Assembly: GCA_021604265.1 (NCBI GenBank)
Contig: BQIY01000162.1
Span: 1 to 5,874, forward strand
DNA from: Nitrospirales bacterium
GTDB lineage: Bacteria; Nitrospirota; Nitrospiria; Nitrospirales; UBA8639
DNA length: 5,874 nucleotides
Reading direction: 5' to 3'
The notes under the pieces were generated by a model. It made no database searches. It was not told the origin of the DNA and saw only the letters and a list, made by a program, of their open reading frames with translations. Positions 1 to 4,967 of this stretch are shown here, piece after piece. Positions within the stretch are counted from its first letter, which is position 1; each line of letters opens with the position of its first letter. Both the position numbers and the translations under genes were made by a program.

Positions 1-215
1 GTAAAGACTTAAGCACGCTTAAGGCTACAGACATCATGGTACATGCTCAAATTTTCGTCACCGAATCCACGCCCCTTGTCGAAGCCATTAGGCTCATGGA
101 ACAAAAGCATTTGCTGGTGCTTCCCGTACTAAAGAATGGCGTAGTGGTGAAATCCATCACACGGCACGACCTTCTACGGGCTTGGATTGGACTTGGCGTA
201 GGAGTTGAAGATTAG
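1..215 (+). CDS. CBS-domain protein, C-terminal fragment (5' end outside window)
   Basis: The frame is open from the window edge (first full codon at position 3) to a TAG at 213-215, giving about 70 residues. It reads as the second half of a CBS pair: TDIMVHAQIFVTESTPL, then an amphipathic helix EAIRLMEQKHLLVLPVL, then a beta hairpin (KNGVVVKSIT) and the closing helix RHDLLRAWIG. The order 'DIM...v...tpl.eAi.lM....l..lPVl..g.vv..iTr.DllRa' is typical of CBS modules, which bind adenine nucleotides and regulate an attached enzyme, channel or transporter. The protein ends about 10 residues after the CBS helix, so the module is C-terminal. The attached domain is not visible; a stand-alone CBS pair, a ClC chloride channel or another CBS-regulated transporter are all possible. 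The CBS call is firm; the whole-protein function is unknown. Confidence 0.85.
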   Translation, partial: KDLSTLKATDIMVHAQIFVTESTPLVEAIRLMEQKHLLVLPVLKNGVVVKSITRHDLLRAWIGLGVGVED

Positions 216-340
216 GAGAAGAAAAGTTCTACATTCGGTGCAATACAAAAAGTACGACTTGGATTATTCTTGTATTGGCCTTGTGACATTTGAGCACAGC
301 AATTCGGAATCATAGAGCTTGCTGAGCTAGACTCTTGCTG
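216..340. other. Intergenic stretch with one inverted repeat
   Basis: No coding frame is convincing here. The only structure seen is an 8-bp perfect inverted repeat, CAATACAA at 241-248 and TTGTATTG at 270-277, separated by 21 nt. No T-run follows it, so it is not a clear terminator for the CBS gene. It could be a weak operator or chance. Confidence 0.3.
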
Positions 341-436
341 CTATAGCGAATCCAATTAATTTCCAATTAAATTATTTAGACTACCAAAGCGTAAGCCCGC
401 ACCTCAAAAATCGGAAGTTACTTGAAACGGCTATAG
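341..436 (+). mobile_element. MITE-like element 1 (about 95 bp, IS630/Tc1-type ends)
   Basis: The left end CTATAGCGAATCCAATTAAT begins at 341. The right end GAAACGGCTATAG finishes at 436. Aligning 341-368 with the reverse complement of 409-436 gives a 28-bp terminal inverted repeat with 21 matches, and the three bases after CTATAGC differ (GAA left, CGT right). Both ends carry TATA, consistent with a TA target duplication as made by IS630/Tc1-mariner transposases. It has no coding capacity and must have been mobilised in trans. Positions 341-363 are identical over 23 nt to the left end of the element starting at 2882. It lies between two genes and disrupts neither. The transposon family is inferred from the ends only. 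Confidence 0.72.
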
Positions 437-489
437 GAGTTTTCTTCCTCCACTCCGATTTCTTGCTCCATAACTGACATAGCTGGCTG

Positions 490-807
490 TTATTGCCCCC
501 CTGACGTCACCTGACGTTTCGCTTCAAACCAATCCTCCCAATCATGTCCATGGTGGCCTCCCCGATGTTGGTAAAGTTCATGAGCCCGGATCGCAATGCG
601 GTTATGAATATCCTCAGATGATGAAAGGACTTTCTGCTTAGAGCGTTCACTCGTGCTTACATGTGTATTGGTATTTTCTGGGGATAGCGCATTAGCTTCA
701 GAGGAGTTCTCTCTACTCTTTTTGATCAGCCTGAGCTTTCCTTGTCTTGATGCAGAGGACTTTTTGTTCGGCTCTTCAACCTTAGGAATGTCCTGTTTTC
801 TCGCCAT
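490..807 (-). CDS. DUF2934 domain protein, 105 aa
   Basis: This is a small, hydrophilic, probably cytoplasmic protein. Residues 1-66 are a charged, low-complexity tail rich in Ser, Lys, Glu and Asn, with no hydrophobic segment. Residues 67-100 match the DUF2934 pattern: a helix IAIRAHELYQ, a turn HRGGHHGHDW, then EDWFEAKRQV. The family motif runs roughly 'I..rAyelye.rG...GhdleDWl.AE.e'. Its function is unknown; these short proteins are common in soil and aquatic bacteria. The ATG at 807-805 has a strong Shine-Dalgarno GGAGGT (822-817 on the minus strand) with 9-nt spacing. That site sits inside the end of the upstream nucleotidyltransferase gene, whose TAA lies only 2 nt before this ATG. The two genes are therefore almost certainly co-transcribed and probably translationally coupled. 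Family assignment is confident; the role is not known. Confidence 0.85.
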   Translation of the reverse strand: MARKQDIPKVEEPNKKSSASRQGKLRLIKKSRENSSEANALSPENTNTHVSTSERSKQKVLSSSEDIHNRIAIRAHELYQHRGGHHGHDWEDWFEAKRQVTSGGQ

Positions 808-822
808 GATTACGATACCTCC
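808..822 (-). promoter_or_regulatory. Shine-Dalgarno of the DUF2934 gene, inside the upstream gene
   Basis: GGAGGT on the minus strand (822-817) is followed by 9 nt and then the ATG at 807-805. It overlaps the last codons of the nucleotidyltransferase, so ribosomes terminating there can re-initiate directly. Confidence 0.75.
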
Positions 823-1793
823 ATCGCATGTTCATGAGACTGGGAACAATGTGGCTCATTAAAATGTTTGAGAGGAACTGCAGATTCCTTGCCCAAAAGC
901 TGTAGGGTTGCGGCTATTCGCTCAGGCTTCCCCCAATCACTCCACAGCACATCCTGAAGTTCCATGACCCCAACAGACTCAGGCACACATTGCAAAAGAT
1001 CAGAAGAGAAGTTCCGGCAAGGCATGTCTTGATAAATGGCCTCAAGAATTAGTCCTTCGCGTGAGGTGCCAATCGCTGCATCCAGTTTCTCAAATCGTTC
1101 CATGAGTTCAGGAAGGCACTGCCAACCAAGACACCACAATGTCTCCACTTTGACAGTCATGACCGACGTGTTCCACAGTGCACCATTCGCCATGGCGGCC
1201 AATCCTTGAATAACATCGGGTTTTTCGAGAAATGCTTTAACCTGTCGCACACACGATCCACTACTCCATCCCAACGTCAATCCCATTTCGAGCCATCCGT
1301 AATCTAATTCAAGACGAGTCGGATGGCTTCCTAATAGGATGATTCGATCCTGCAGAATCTCCGTCGCTCGCATCGCCCGTCGAACCATTTCTAGAAACAG
1401 ACTCTCCGGATACACAAAATGATCGGAGGGAAAGATCACGACGGTCGCATCCCGGTTCCAGGAACGAACATATGTAAGGGGTAAAAAAATCCCTGCACCG
1501 GTATCACAATTTTGAGGCTGGAGGAGTACTCGACCATCAACATGACGCCCTAACTGTGACCAAACTTGTTGCCAATGGTCGCGCGCCGCCACAGTCACTT
1601 TCTGTCTAGAGGCCGTGAGACGATCAGCTCGATCCCAGGTATGTTGCAGCATGGAACGGGTCCCAACAAAAGTGCAGTACGGCTTGGGCAAAGGATACCC
1701 GATTTTCCGCTCAGTGGAAGGTCGCAGACTCTCCCCTTCTCCACCTGCAAGAACAATAGACCACGTTTGGTTAAGGGTATGCTGACAAGTCAT
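810..1793 (-). CDS. Nucleotidyltransferase, mannose-1-phosphate guanylyltransferase-like, 327 aa
   Basis: This is a GT-A-fold NTP transferase that by family would join a sugar 1-phosphate to a nucleotide (GDP-mannose type), in the cytosol, for polysaccharide synthesis. Counting from the chosen start, the motifs are: VLAGGEGESLRP at 14-25, the nucleotide-binding signature; PKP at 36-38 with the conserved Lys37; QPQNCDTGAG at 92-101; FPSDH at 121-125, whose Asp124 should hold the metal; YGWLE at 165-169; EKP at 190-192; and WNTSVM at 207-212. Order and spacing match GDP-mannose pyrophosphorylases without a C-terminal cupin domain. Two signature arginines are altered: the Arg of GxGTRL is Ser22 and the Arg of NRxTAPA is Cys96, so activity or substrate may differ. 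An in-frame ATG exists at 1808, but the ATG at 1793 has GGGAG 8 nt upstream and is preferred. It is the first gene of a pair with the DUF2934 gene. Confidence 0.8.
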   Translation of the reverse strand: MTCQHTLNQTWSIVLAGGEGESLRPSTERKIGYPLPKPYCTFVGTRSMLQHTWDRADRLTASRQKVTVAARDHWQQVWSQLGRHVDGRVLLQPQNCDTGAGIFLPLTYVRSWNRDATVVIFPSDHFVYPESLFLEMVRRAMRATEILQDRIILLGSHPTRLELDYGWLEMGLTLGWSSGSCVRQVKAFLEKPDVIQGLAAMANGALWNTSVMTVKVETLWCLGWQCLPELMERFEKLDAAIGTSREGLILEAIYQDMPCRNFSSDLLQCVPESVGVMELQDVLWSDWGKPERIAATLQLLGKESAVPLKHFNEPHCSQSHEHAMEVS

Positions 1794-1806
1794 GATTAAC
1801 GCTCCC
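1794..1806 (-). promoter_or_regulatory. Shine-Dalgarno deciding the nucleotidyltransferase start
   Basis: GGGAG on the minus strand (1806-1802) stands 8 nt before the ATG at 1793-1791. No purine-rich site precedes the earlier in-frame ATG at 1808-1806, so the shorter protein is the better call. Confidence 0.6.
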
Positions 1807-1808
1807 AT

Positions 1809-1992
1809 CTGTTAAAAATGTATAATTTACGGAACGTATCAGAGAGAGAATGGATGGAAAGACTAGAACAAGCCTCTTAAGGTATTCAATGGATCGTGAC
1901 CTAATTTCAATGGATGTATCAATAGGCACGTCACTGATTCCAGAAATAAGAAGATCAACACTCAAAGTCATTTATTTCAGACCAATGGCATT
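1809..1992. other. Leader/intergenic stretch upstream of the nucleotidyltransferase
   Basis: The region is AT-leaning and should contain the promoter of the minus-strand pair. Minus-strand AATTATACATTT near 1815-1826 resembles a -10 box, but no convincing -35 box lies at the right distance. A minus-strand frame (ATG at 1971) crosses it into the next gene without a ribosome binding site and is not called. Confidence 0.3.
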
Positions 1993-2018
1993 GAGGGTAA
2001 AGCCTAAAATTTACCCTC
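1993..2018. terminator. Perfect 9-bp hairpin, possible terminator of the adjacent minus-strand ORF
   Basis: GAGGGTAAA at 1993-2001 and TTTACCCTC at 2010-2018 form a perfect stem with an 8-nt loop. The stem straddles the stop codon (2006-2004) of the small minus-strand ORF. No T-run follows on either strand, so a classic intrinsic terminator is not shown; it may instead stabilise a 3' end. Confidence 0.4.
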
Positions 2019-2279
2019 ACCGGTAAGGCAAAGAGACCATGCATTACCATTTGATAGAGAAACAGCACATGGTGGACCAGAAAGTTTTTGTTCCACGTCA
2101 TGTTTTTGATCAGCCACAAGAACAACCGTCGCAAGTTCGATGTCGCCGATTCCTACCTTACTATTCGCGGACGTTTTCATTGTGCCTGCGTAACTGATGG
2201 TAAAAAGAAGAATAACAACAGAGAAGTAAGTGATTCCCTGGCTATCGACTGACTTTGGGAACGAACACAGTTTCCACAT
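2004..2279 (-). CDS. Possible small exported protein, 91 aa, unrecognised
   Basis: I do not recognise this protein. The ATG at 2279 gives MWKLCSFPKSVDSQG, then a hydrophobic stretch TYFSVVILLFTISYAG (about residues 18-33) that looks like a signal peptide with possible cleavage after SYA. A short polar region with no known motif follows, ending in CLTGEGKF. The frame is also open upstream to a TTG at 2312, but that codon has no ribosome binding site. The ATG at 2279 has only a weak AGGTG placed too close. A perfect hairpin sits on the stop codon, which mildly supports a real transcript end. The AT-rich composition and overlapping open frames on both strands mean it could equally be non-coding or decayed sequence. 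Confidence 0.3.
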   Translation of the reverse strand: MWKLCSFPKSVDSQGITYFSVVILLFTISYAGTMKTSANSKVGIGDIELATVVLVADQKHDVEQKLSGPPCAVSLSNGNAWSLCLTGEGKF

Positions 2280-2312
2280 TGCACCTACATCCAGATTTAT
2301 GAATGTACCCAA

Positions 2313-2545
2313 AAAAACTTGTCATATTTACGATAACCATCAATATGTTCCGCAAAGGCCATGCCATTTCTATGAAACCTCTAAAACCCTTATCTTCATT
2401 GGCGTCATCAAGAACCACTGATATCGGAGAAAGCAGAAAATCGAGCATTCTTGCACATTGTAGGCAGAGCGAGTTTGAACATTTGTAGCGATTACAACTG
2501 GGGTCAAGGGGGTGCCTAGAACACGATGCTTCAGGATAGAGGCAA
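2313..2545. other. Gene-poor stretch, nothing supported
   Basis: Short frames are open on both strands (for example minus 2448-2242 and plus 2303-2488). None has a Shine-Dalgarno sequence, a recognisable motif or a clean gene boundary. I see no RNA gene or repeat. Confidence 0.35.
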
Positions 2546-2629
2546 TCATTCCTTAATCATGGCACGGTGCAACATGGAGATGAGATTGTAGGTGGCCTAG
2601 GCCACGAACGCGTAACACGCCAGGGCTCT
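2546..2629 (-). pseudogene. Possible transposase C-terminal relic
   Basis: On the minus strand the codons read RALACYAFVA, a TAG, ATYNLISMLHRAMIKE, then TGA at 2548-2546. The pattern of hydrophobic residues ending in '.vAYNLi..l..Am' resembles the last helix of IS4-type transposases. Upstream the frame is broken by further stops (the sequence ELD-stop and SASQ-stop) and becomes arginine-rich without a motif, so no intact gene exists. The in-frame TAG falls in a 14-bp palindrome at 2592-2605. The match is from memory of family patterns over fewer than 30 residues and may be coincidental. Confidence 0.2.
2592..2605. repeat. Perfect 14-bp palindrome
   Basis: GTGGCCTAGGCCAC reads identically on both strands. 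It could be a protein-binding site or a short cruciform-forming sequence. It is followed by GCGT-AAC-ACGC at 2610-2620, another small inverted repeat. Confidence 0.5.
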
Positions 2630-2714
2630 TTGTCAGTCCAACTCTTACTGAGACGCACTCGGCAGACGAACCATGAGGGTTACAGGTGTCCTTCTCTGGG
2701 TAAACCTGATGTGC

Positions 2715-2822
2715 CGAATAGGCATTCGACGTTGAATCCGGTCTATCCGGACCCGTCTCTGAGAGGTAGACTACAGTGAGACCACGTGTATGGGTACACT
2801 CTCAGACTAAGCACAGGTGCTT
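2715..2822. other. Hairpin-dense non-coding stretch, structured-RNA candidate
   Basis: Several perfect short stems follow one another: CGAAT/ATTCG at 2715-2719 and 2724-2728 (4-nt loop), GTGTA/TACAC at 2786-2790 and 2795-2799 (TGGG loop), and AAGCAC/GTGCTT at 2809-2814 and 2817-2822. A longer-range pairing joins GTCT plus GAGA at 2755-2764 with TCTCAGAC at 2800-2807, around a bulge. No known RNA family is recognised and no flanking promoter is clear. Short stems also arise by chance, so this is only a candidate. Confidence 0.25.
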
Positions 2823-2991
2823 ATAGACGATGGACTTGCTCCATTATTTCCTCAGGGCCGACCGATTTGTTGATTCAATATCTATAGCGAATCCAATTAA
2901 TTTCTAGTTACTGAGGAAAGGAAGCCTAGGCAACAATTGTTGTATATCTCATTACCCACATCAAACATTGGAAGGTTATACCCGCTTGGAT

Positions 2992-3086
2992 TATAGCGAA
3001 TCCAAATACGTTCCAGCTCAACCATGAGGACTTTCAACGCGATATCCAATGTGTCAAGAGTATGAAAAATCATTGAATCGGCTATA
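2992..3086 (+). mobile_element. MITE-like element 3, inserted in element 2 (95 bp)
   Basis: The left end TATAGCGAATCCAAATACG begins at 2992 and the right end TTGAATCGGCTATA finishes at 3086, with the same polarity as the outer copy. At 95 bp it matches the size of element 1. The TA steps at both borders (GGAT-TA and TA-ACTG) fit insertion into a TA of element 2. It has no coding capacity. The internal 10-mer GATATCCAAT (3041-3050) is the reverse complement of ATTGGATATC at 3117-3126 in the outer element, so hairpins could form across the pair. Confidence 0.6.
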
Positions 3087-3104
3087 ACTGACAATGATTG
3101 ACGT

Positions 3105-3128
3105 TTGATATCACGTATTGGATATCAA
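3105..3128. repeat. Perfect 8-bp hairpin in the right arm of element 2
   Basis: TTGATATC at 3105-3112 and GATATCAA at 3121-3128 are separated by ACGTATTG. No T-run follows. It may be an internal structure of the mobile element. Confidence 0.45.
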
Positions 3129-3198
3129 CATTGTATAAGTTGGCGCTTTATCGTTTCGGTATAACTGAAACGGCTATAGGATCTGGATAAGAAGTAAA

Positions 3199-3465
3199 TC
3201 ATACTCCTCCCTTCTTATTTTGTAGTGAAAGAGCTTTACTTCCGTTAGGGTCTGTGCAGTCAACCTTTTTGCACAGTGGGAAACGTGCAGTTTTGAACAC
3301 TTCTGCAAGAATTTTGATTTCCTCTCGTGTTTCTCTTTCTGGAAAAGCATAAAGAATCAACGCAAACGAGTGATATCGAGAAAAAGGTATAAACGTTGCT
3401 TTGCTTTGGTTAACACCAACAAGAAAAGCCTACGCGTATGGTTCGTATCGCCCTAAAATTTTCAT
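3199..3465 (-). pseudogene. Coding-like minus-strand frame broken by an amber stop
   Basis: I do not recognise the family. On the minus strand, MKILGRYEPYA starts at an ATG at 3465-3463 and is stopped by TAG at 3432-3430. The same frame then stays open for 76 codons to a TGA at 3201-3199, with a normal amino-acid mix: AFLVGVNQSKATFIPF, then SRYHSFALILYAFPERETR, an amphipathic helix EEIKILAEVFKTARF, and a basic C-terminal part LCKKVDCTDPNGSKAL. The 76-codon part has no ATG or GTG near its beginning, only an internal TTG at the LILYAF segment. No Shine-Dalgarno precedes the ATG at 3465. The simplest reading is a small gene inactivated by one nonsense change and loss of its upstream signals. Chance openness in AT-rich DNA is the main alternative. 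Confidence 0.33.
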
Positions 3466-3614
3466 AGGAAAAGATATTATGATGGTCCAGAAGTAAAATC
3501 ATCAATTTGAATATCTGTATCTGATAGCACCGGGGTTACTGACTTTGTATTTGTTTTATGAGACACGGTCAGATGGAATCGAAGTTTTTGTCAATTCAAC
3601 CAACCTTTCATGTG

Positions 3615-3622
3615 AAGGAGGT
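3615..3622 (+). promoter_or_regulatory. Strong Shine-Dalgarno fixing the start of the exported protein
   Basis: AAGGAGGT, with its AGGAGG core at 3616-3621, lies 7 nt before the ATG at 3629. The in-frame ATG at 3545 has no comparable site and would put 28 polar residues before the signal peptide, so the later start is chosen. Confidence 0.85.
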
Positions 3623-3628
3623 AAGATT

Positions 3629-3970
3629 ATGAAACATCCACGGTTTTTTCAAATTTCCTTGATAATCCTTGCAGTCTCTTTGCTTTGTCACGCAGGGTCA
3701 GTGTTCGCTTCGACTGATTGGGGAAAACTTACCACCAATAAATCGAATTCACTTCCCGCTTTGAACATAAAAGCGGTCACCGGTGAAGTGCAAAGCATGG
3801 GAGAGTATGTGGTGGTCGTAAAAGATGCAATCGGCACGGAGACCCCTCTCCGAATAGATCGGTTTACAGCGATGATTGGAGATATTCAATATGGGGATCT
3901 GGTAGAGGCGCATATCAGCACAGATGGTTGGCTCATATCTATGAGACGACTCGACGGATTTTTTAAATAG
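3629..3970 (+). CDS. Small exported beta-rich protein, 113 aa, function unknown
   Basis: The start is set by an excellent ribosome binding site 7 nt upstream and by the signal peptide that follows. Residues 1-27 are a classic Sec signal: basic MKHPRF, hydrophobic core ISLIILAVSLLC, and a VFA cleavage site before STDW. Cys20 lies inside the core without a proper lipobox, so a lipoprotein is unlikely. The mature part is about 86 residues: a polar linker to about 45, then alternating strands at 46-107 (KAVTGEVQSM, EYVVVVKDAIG, TPLRIDRFT, GDLVEAHIS, GWLISMRRL). The pattern 'V.GeV....g.YvVkd..G.e..l.id..T...gdi..GD.VeA.v..dG...si' suggests a small OB-like or DUF5666-like barrel acting in the periplasm. 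It appears monocistronic and is followed by a strong hairpin at 4062-4098. Coding status is firm; function is unknown. Confidence 0.85.
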   Translation: MKHPRFFQISLIILAVSLLCHAGSVFASTDWGKLTTNKSNSLPALNIKAVTGEVQSMGEYVVVVKDAIGTETPLRIDRFTAMIGDIQYGDLVEAHISTDGWLISMRRLDGFFK

Positions 3971-4061
3971 TTTGAGATCTTGCGCCCTGACTCCGCTCAT
4001 GTTTAAGCCATGTGATGAAACAAGGCAAAACTATCCGCTCATGGAGTCTTTAGGAAGTTCC

Positions 4062-4098
4062 CAGGTGGTTGAATGACCTGTCGTCATTTAACCACCTG
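4062..4098 (+). terminator. Strong 16-bp hairpin downstream of the exported-protein gene
   Basis: CAGGTGGTT-G-AATGAC (4062-4077) pairs with GTCATT-T-AACCACCTG (4083-4098): 15 Watson-Crick pairs plus one G-U, with a 5-nt loop CTGTC. It lies 91 nt after the stop at 3970. Only TTGCC follows, so the U-tract of a standard intrinsic terminator is missing. It most likely ends or protects the transcript, but a regulatory or mobile origin is possible. Confidence 0.5.
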
Positions 4099-4349
4099 TT
4101 GCCTCCGACCTAAACTTTGACAATTCTACGGTCAAGGAAAGTGAAAACCAGTGGAATACTCTCTCACCTACGTCCACGTCTGAAAATGTACTTTACTCAG
4201 ACAATCGTCTATGAGTTGTAGCGATGTGAGTTAGGCGGAACAAAAAGATTGATAGAGGCCAGAGTTACGCAGGGGTCAGGATTAGGAAAATTCAGAAGAA
4301 AGTTTGGCTAAATCTAGACGTTAGCAAAGACTACCACTCTTTTGATTCA
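4099..4349. other. Intergenic stretch without a gene
   Basis: No frame of useful length and no RNA gene is seen. A short inverted repeat, GTCTGA at 4178-4183 and TCAGAC at 4197-4202, is the only structure. TTGACA near 4117 resembles a -35 box but no -10 box follows at the right distance. Confidence 0.35.
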
Positions 4350-4554
4350 CTATAGCGAATCCAAAAGGTTGAAAGTAGGCATGCTAGGACACGATACATG
4401 CAAGACCTCACGTTTCTCGCATACATTCAACATCGTCACTCAATAATCCAACTAATCTCTGGATGACAGGTGTCCAAGTCCAGCCGATTCAAATAAGTCA
4501 ACTCAGCGCGAAACACCGCTTCATACGTACGGAAACTAATTGGAACGGCTATAG
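4350..4554 (+). mobile_element. MITE-like element 4 (about 205 bp)
   Basis: The left end CTATAGCGAATCCAAAAGG begins at 4350 and the right end CTAATTGGAACGGCTATAG finishes at 4554. The reverse complement of the right end, CTATAGCCGTTCCAATTAG, continues to align with the left end of element 1 (CTATAGC, three differences, TCCAATTA, one difference, TTTCC). This confirms one family with ends of about 25 bp. Both borders carry TATA. The polarity is the same as in the other copies. The interior is unrelated to that of the other elements. The last 92 bp provide the start codon and first 30 residues of the ORF at 4463. Confidence 0.65.
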
Positions 4555-4867
4555 ACCCGAAGGTTCCATTTTTCGATGTCCAACGTTCCATGGACGAAAA
4601 CTTCTACGGAACGCCTTGATTTTTTGGCACTACTCGACCCATTCTTCCATTGAACTTCTCAATCCTCAAGATCCCTCACCAAACCGTCAGGTCGAACTCG
4701 CTGGTCACGACATGAGGCATTTCTCCTATGCTGTTCAAACAGGGAGAGATCACATCTGGCAAACGACTCAGACACGGTTCGATTTCGATGCATTGAGTAA
4801 GGAGCGTGAATTAGTTAAACAACACGATTGTGCACGAAATGAAGCCCTGAAGGAAAGCTACGTTTAA
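4463..4867 (+). CDS. Uncertain ORF starting inside element 4, 134 aa
   Basis: I do not recognise the protein. Residues 1-30 (MTGVQVQPIQ to about TNWNGYRP) are encoded by the right arm of the MITE-like element, so they cannot belong to an ancestral gene. The remaining 104 residues are polar, without a membrane segment or motif; the stretch HFSYAVQTGRDHIWQ and the charged end FDFDALSKERELVKQ look the most protein-like. There is no Shine-Dalgarno before the ATG at 4463, and no other start lies between the upstream stop at 4385-4387 and it. Coding-like sequence continues after the stop in another frame (4851-4967). It may be the 3' remnant of a gene whose 5' end was displaced by the element, or it may be non-coding. 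Translation is doubtful. Confidence 0.28.
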   Translation: MTGVQVQPIQISQLSAKHRFIRTETNWNGYRPEGSIFRCPTFHGRKLLRNALIFWHYSTHSSIELLNPQDPSPNRQVELAGHDMRHFSYAVQTGRDHIWQTTQTRFDFDALSKERELVKQHDCARNEALKESYV

Positions 4868-4967
4868 TATCGGTTTGATTGCAGACAACACGCTTCGAGA
4901 AGCCAAACTTGTAATGGGCTATGGCTCACAAGGTATTGTTGTTTATCAAGTATACCCCCAACAGTAG
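4851..4967 (+). pseudogene. Short coding-like frame, possible frameshifted continuation of the ORF at 4463
   Basis: Between a TGA at 4848-4850 and a TAG at 4965-4967 the frame reads RKATFNIGLIADNTLREAK and then LVMGYGSQGIVVYQVYPQQ. Alternating hydrophobic and polar residues and two glycine turns make it look like a real C-terminus. It overlaps the last 17 nt of the preceding ORF in a different frame, so a single indel near 4850 would join them. There is no start codon with a ribosome binding site, so it is not a gene on its own. Confidence 0.25.

Larger units (their letters stand above)
2882..3179 (+). mobile_element. MITE-like element 2, outer copy, interrupted by element 3
   Basis: The left end CTATAGCGAATCCAATTAAT begins at 2882; positions 2882-2904 match 341-363 of element 1 exactly. 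The right end TGAAACGGCTATAG finishes at 3179 and its core GAAACGGCTATAGGA is the same as at the right end of element 1. The total is 298 bp, but a second complete left-right pair (2992-3086) lies inside. Removing it leaves about 200 bp, close to the 205 bp of element 4. The interior shows no similarity to the other elements and no gene. The right arm holds TTGATATC/GATATCAA (3105-3112, 3121-3128), an 8-bp hairpin. An alternative pairing of ends (2882 with 3086, 2992 with 3179) cannot be excluded. Confidence 0.6.

Noticed and set aside
653..862. Plus-strand frame opposite the DUF2934 gene
   Set aside because: Antisense shadow of a well-supported gene; no ribosome binding site.
1566..1799. Plus-strand frame opposite the nucleotidyltransferase
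   Set aside because: Antisense to conserved motifs of the real gene.
1771..1971. Minus-strand 66-codon frame upstream of the nucleotidyltransferase
   Set aside because: No Shine-Dalgarno, no motif, and it overlaps the start of a real gene.
2230..2488. Overlapping frames on both strands
   Set aside because: Mutually overlapping, AT-rich, no start signals and no recognisable protein pattern.
2567..2779. Plus-strand 70-codon frame
   Set aside because: Low-complexity composition, no ribosome binding site, and the DNA is better explained by hairpins or a minus-strand relic.
2897..3094. Minus-strand 65-codon frame
   Set aside because: Runs across the ends of nested mobile elements, so its openness is accidental.
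3252..3276. CTGTGCA/TGCACAG hairpin as a terminator
   Set aside because: No T-run on either side, and it lies inside the coding-like minus-strand frame.
3545..3628. N-terminal extension of the exported protein
   Set aside because: The ATG at 3545 has no ribosome binding site and would bury the signal peptide; the start at 3629 is clearly better.
3749..4000. Minus-strand frame opposite the exported protein
   Set aside because: Antisense shadow.
341..4554. CRISPR array or tandem repeat array
   Set aside because: The repeated ends are inverted pairs at irregular distances with no regular spacers and no cas genes.
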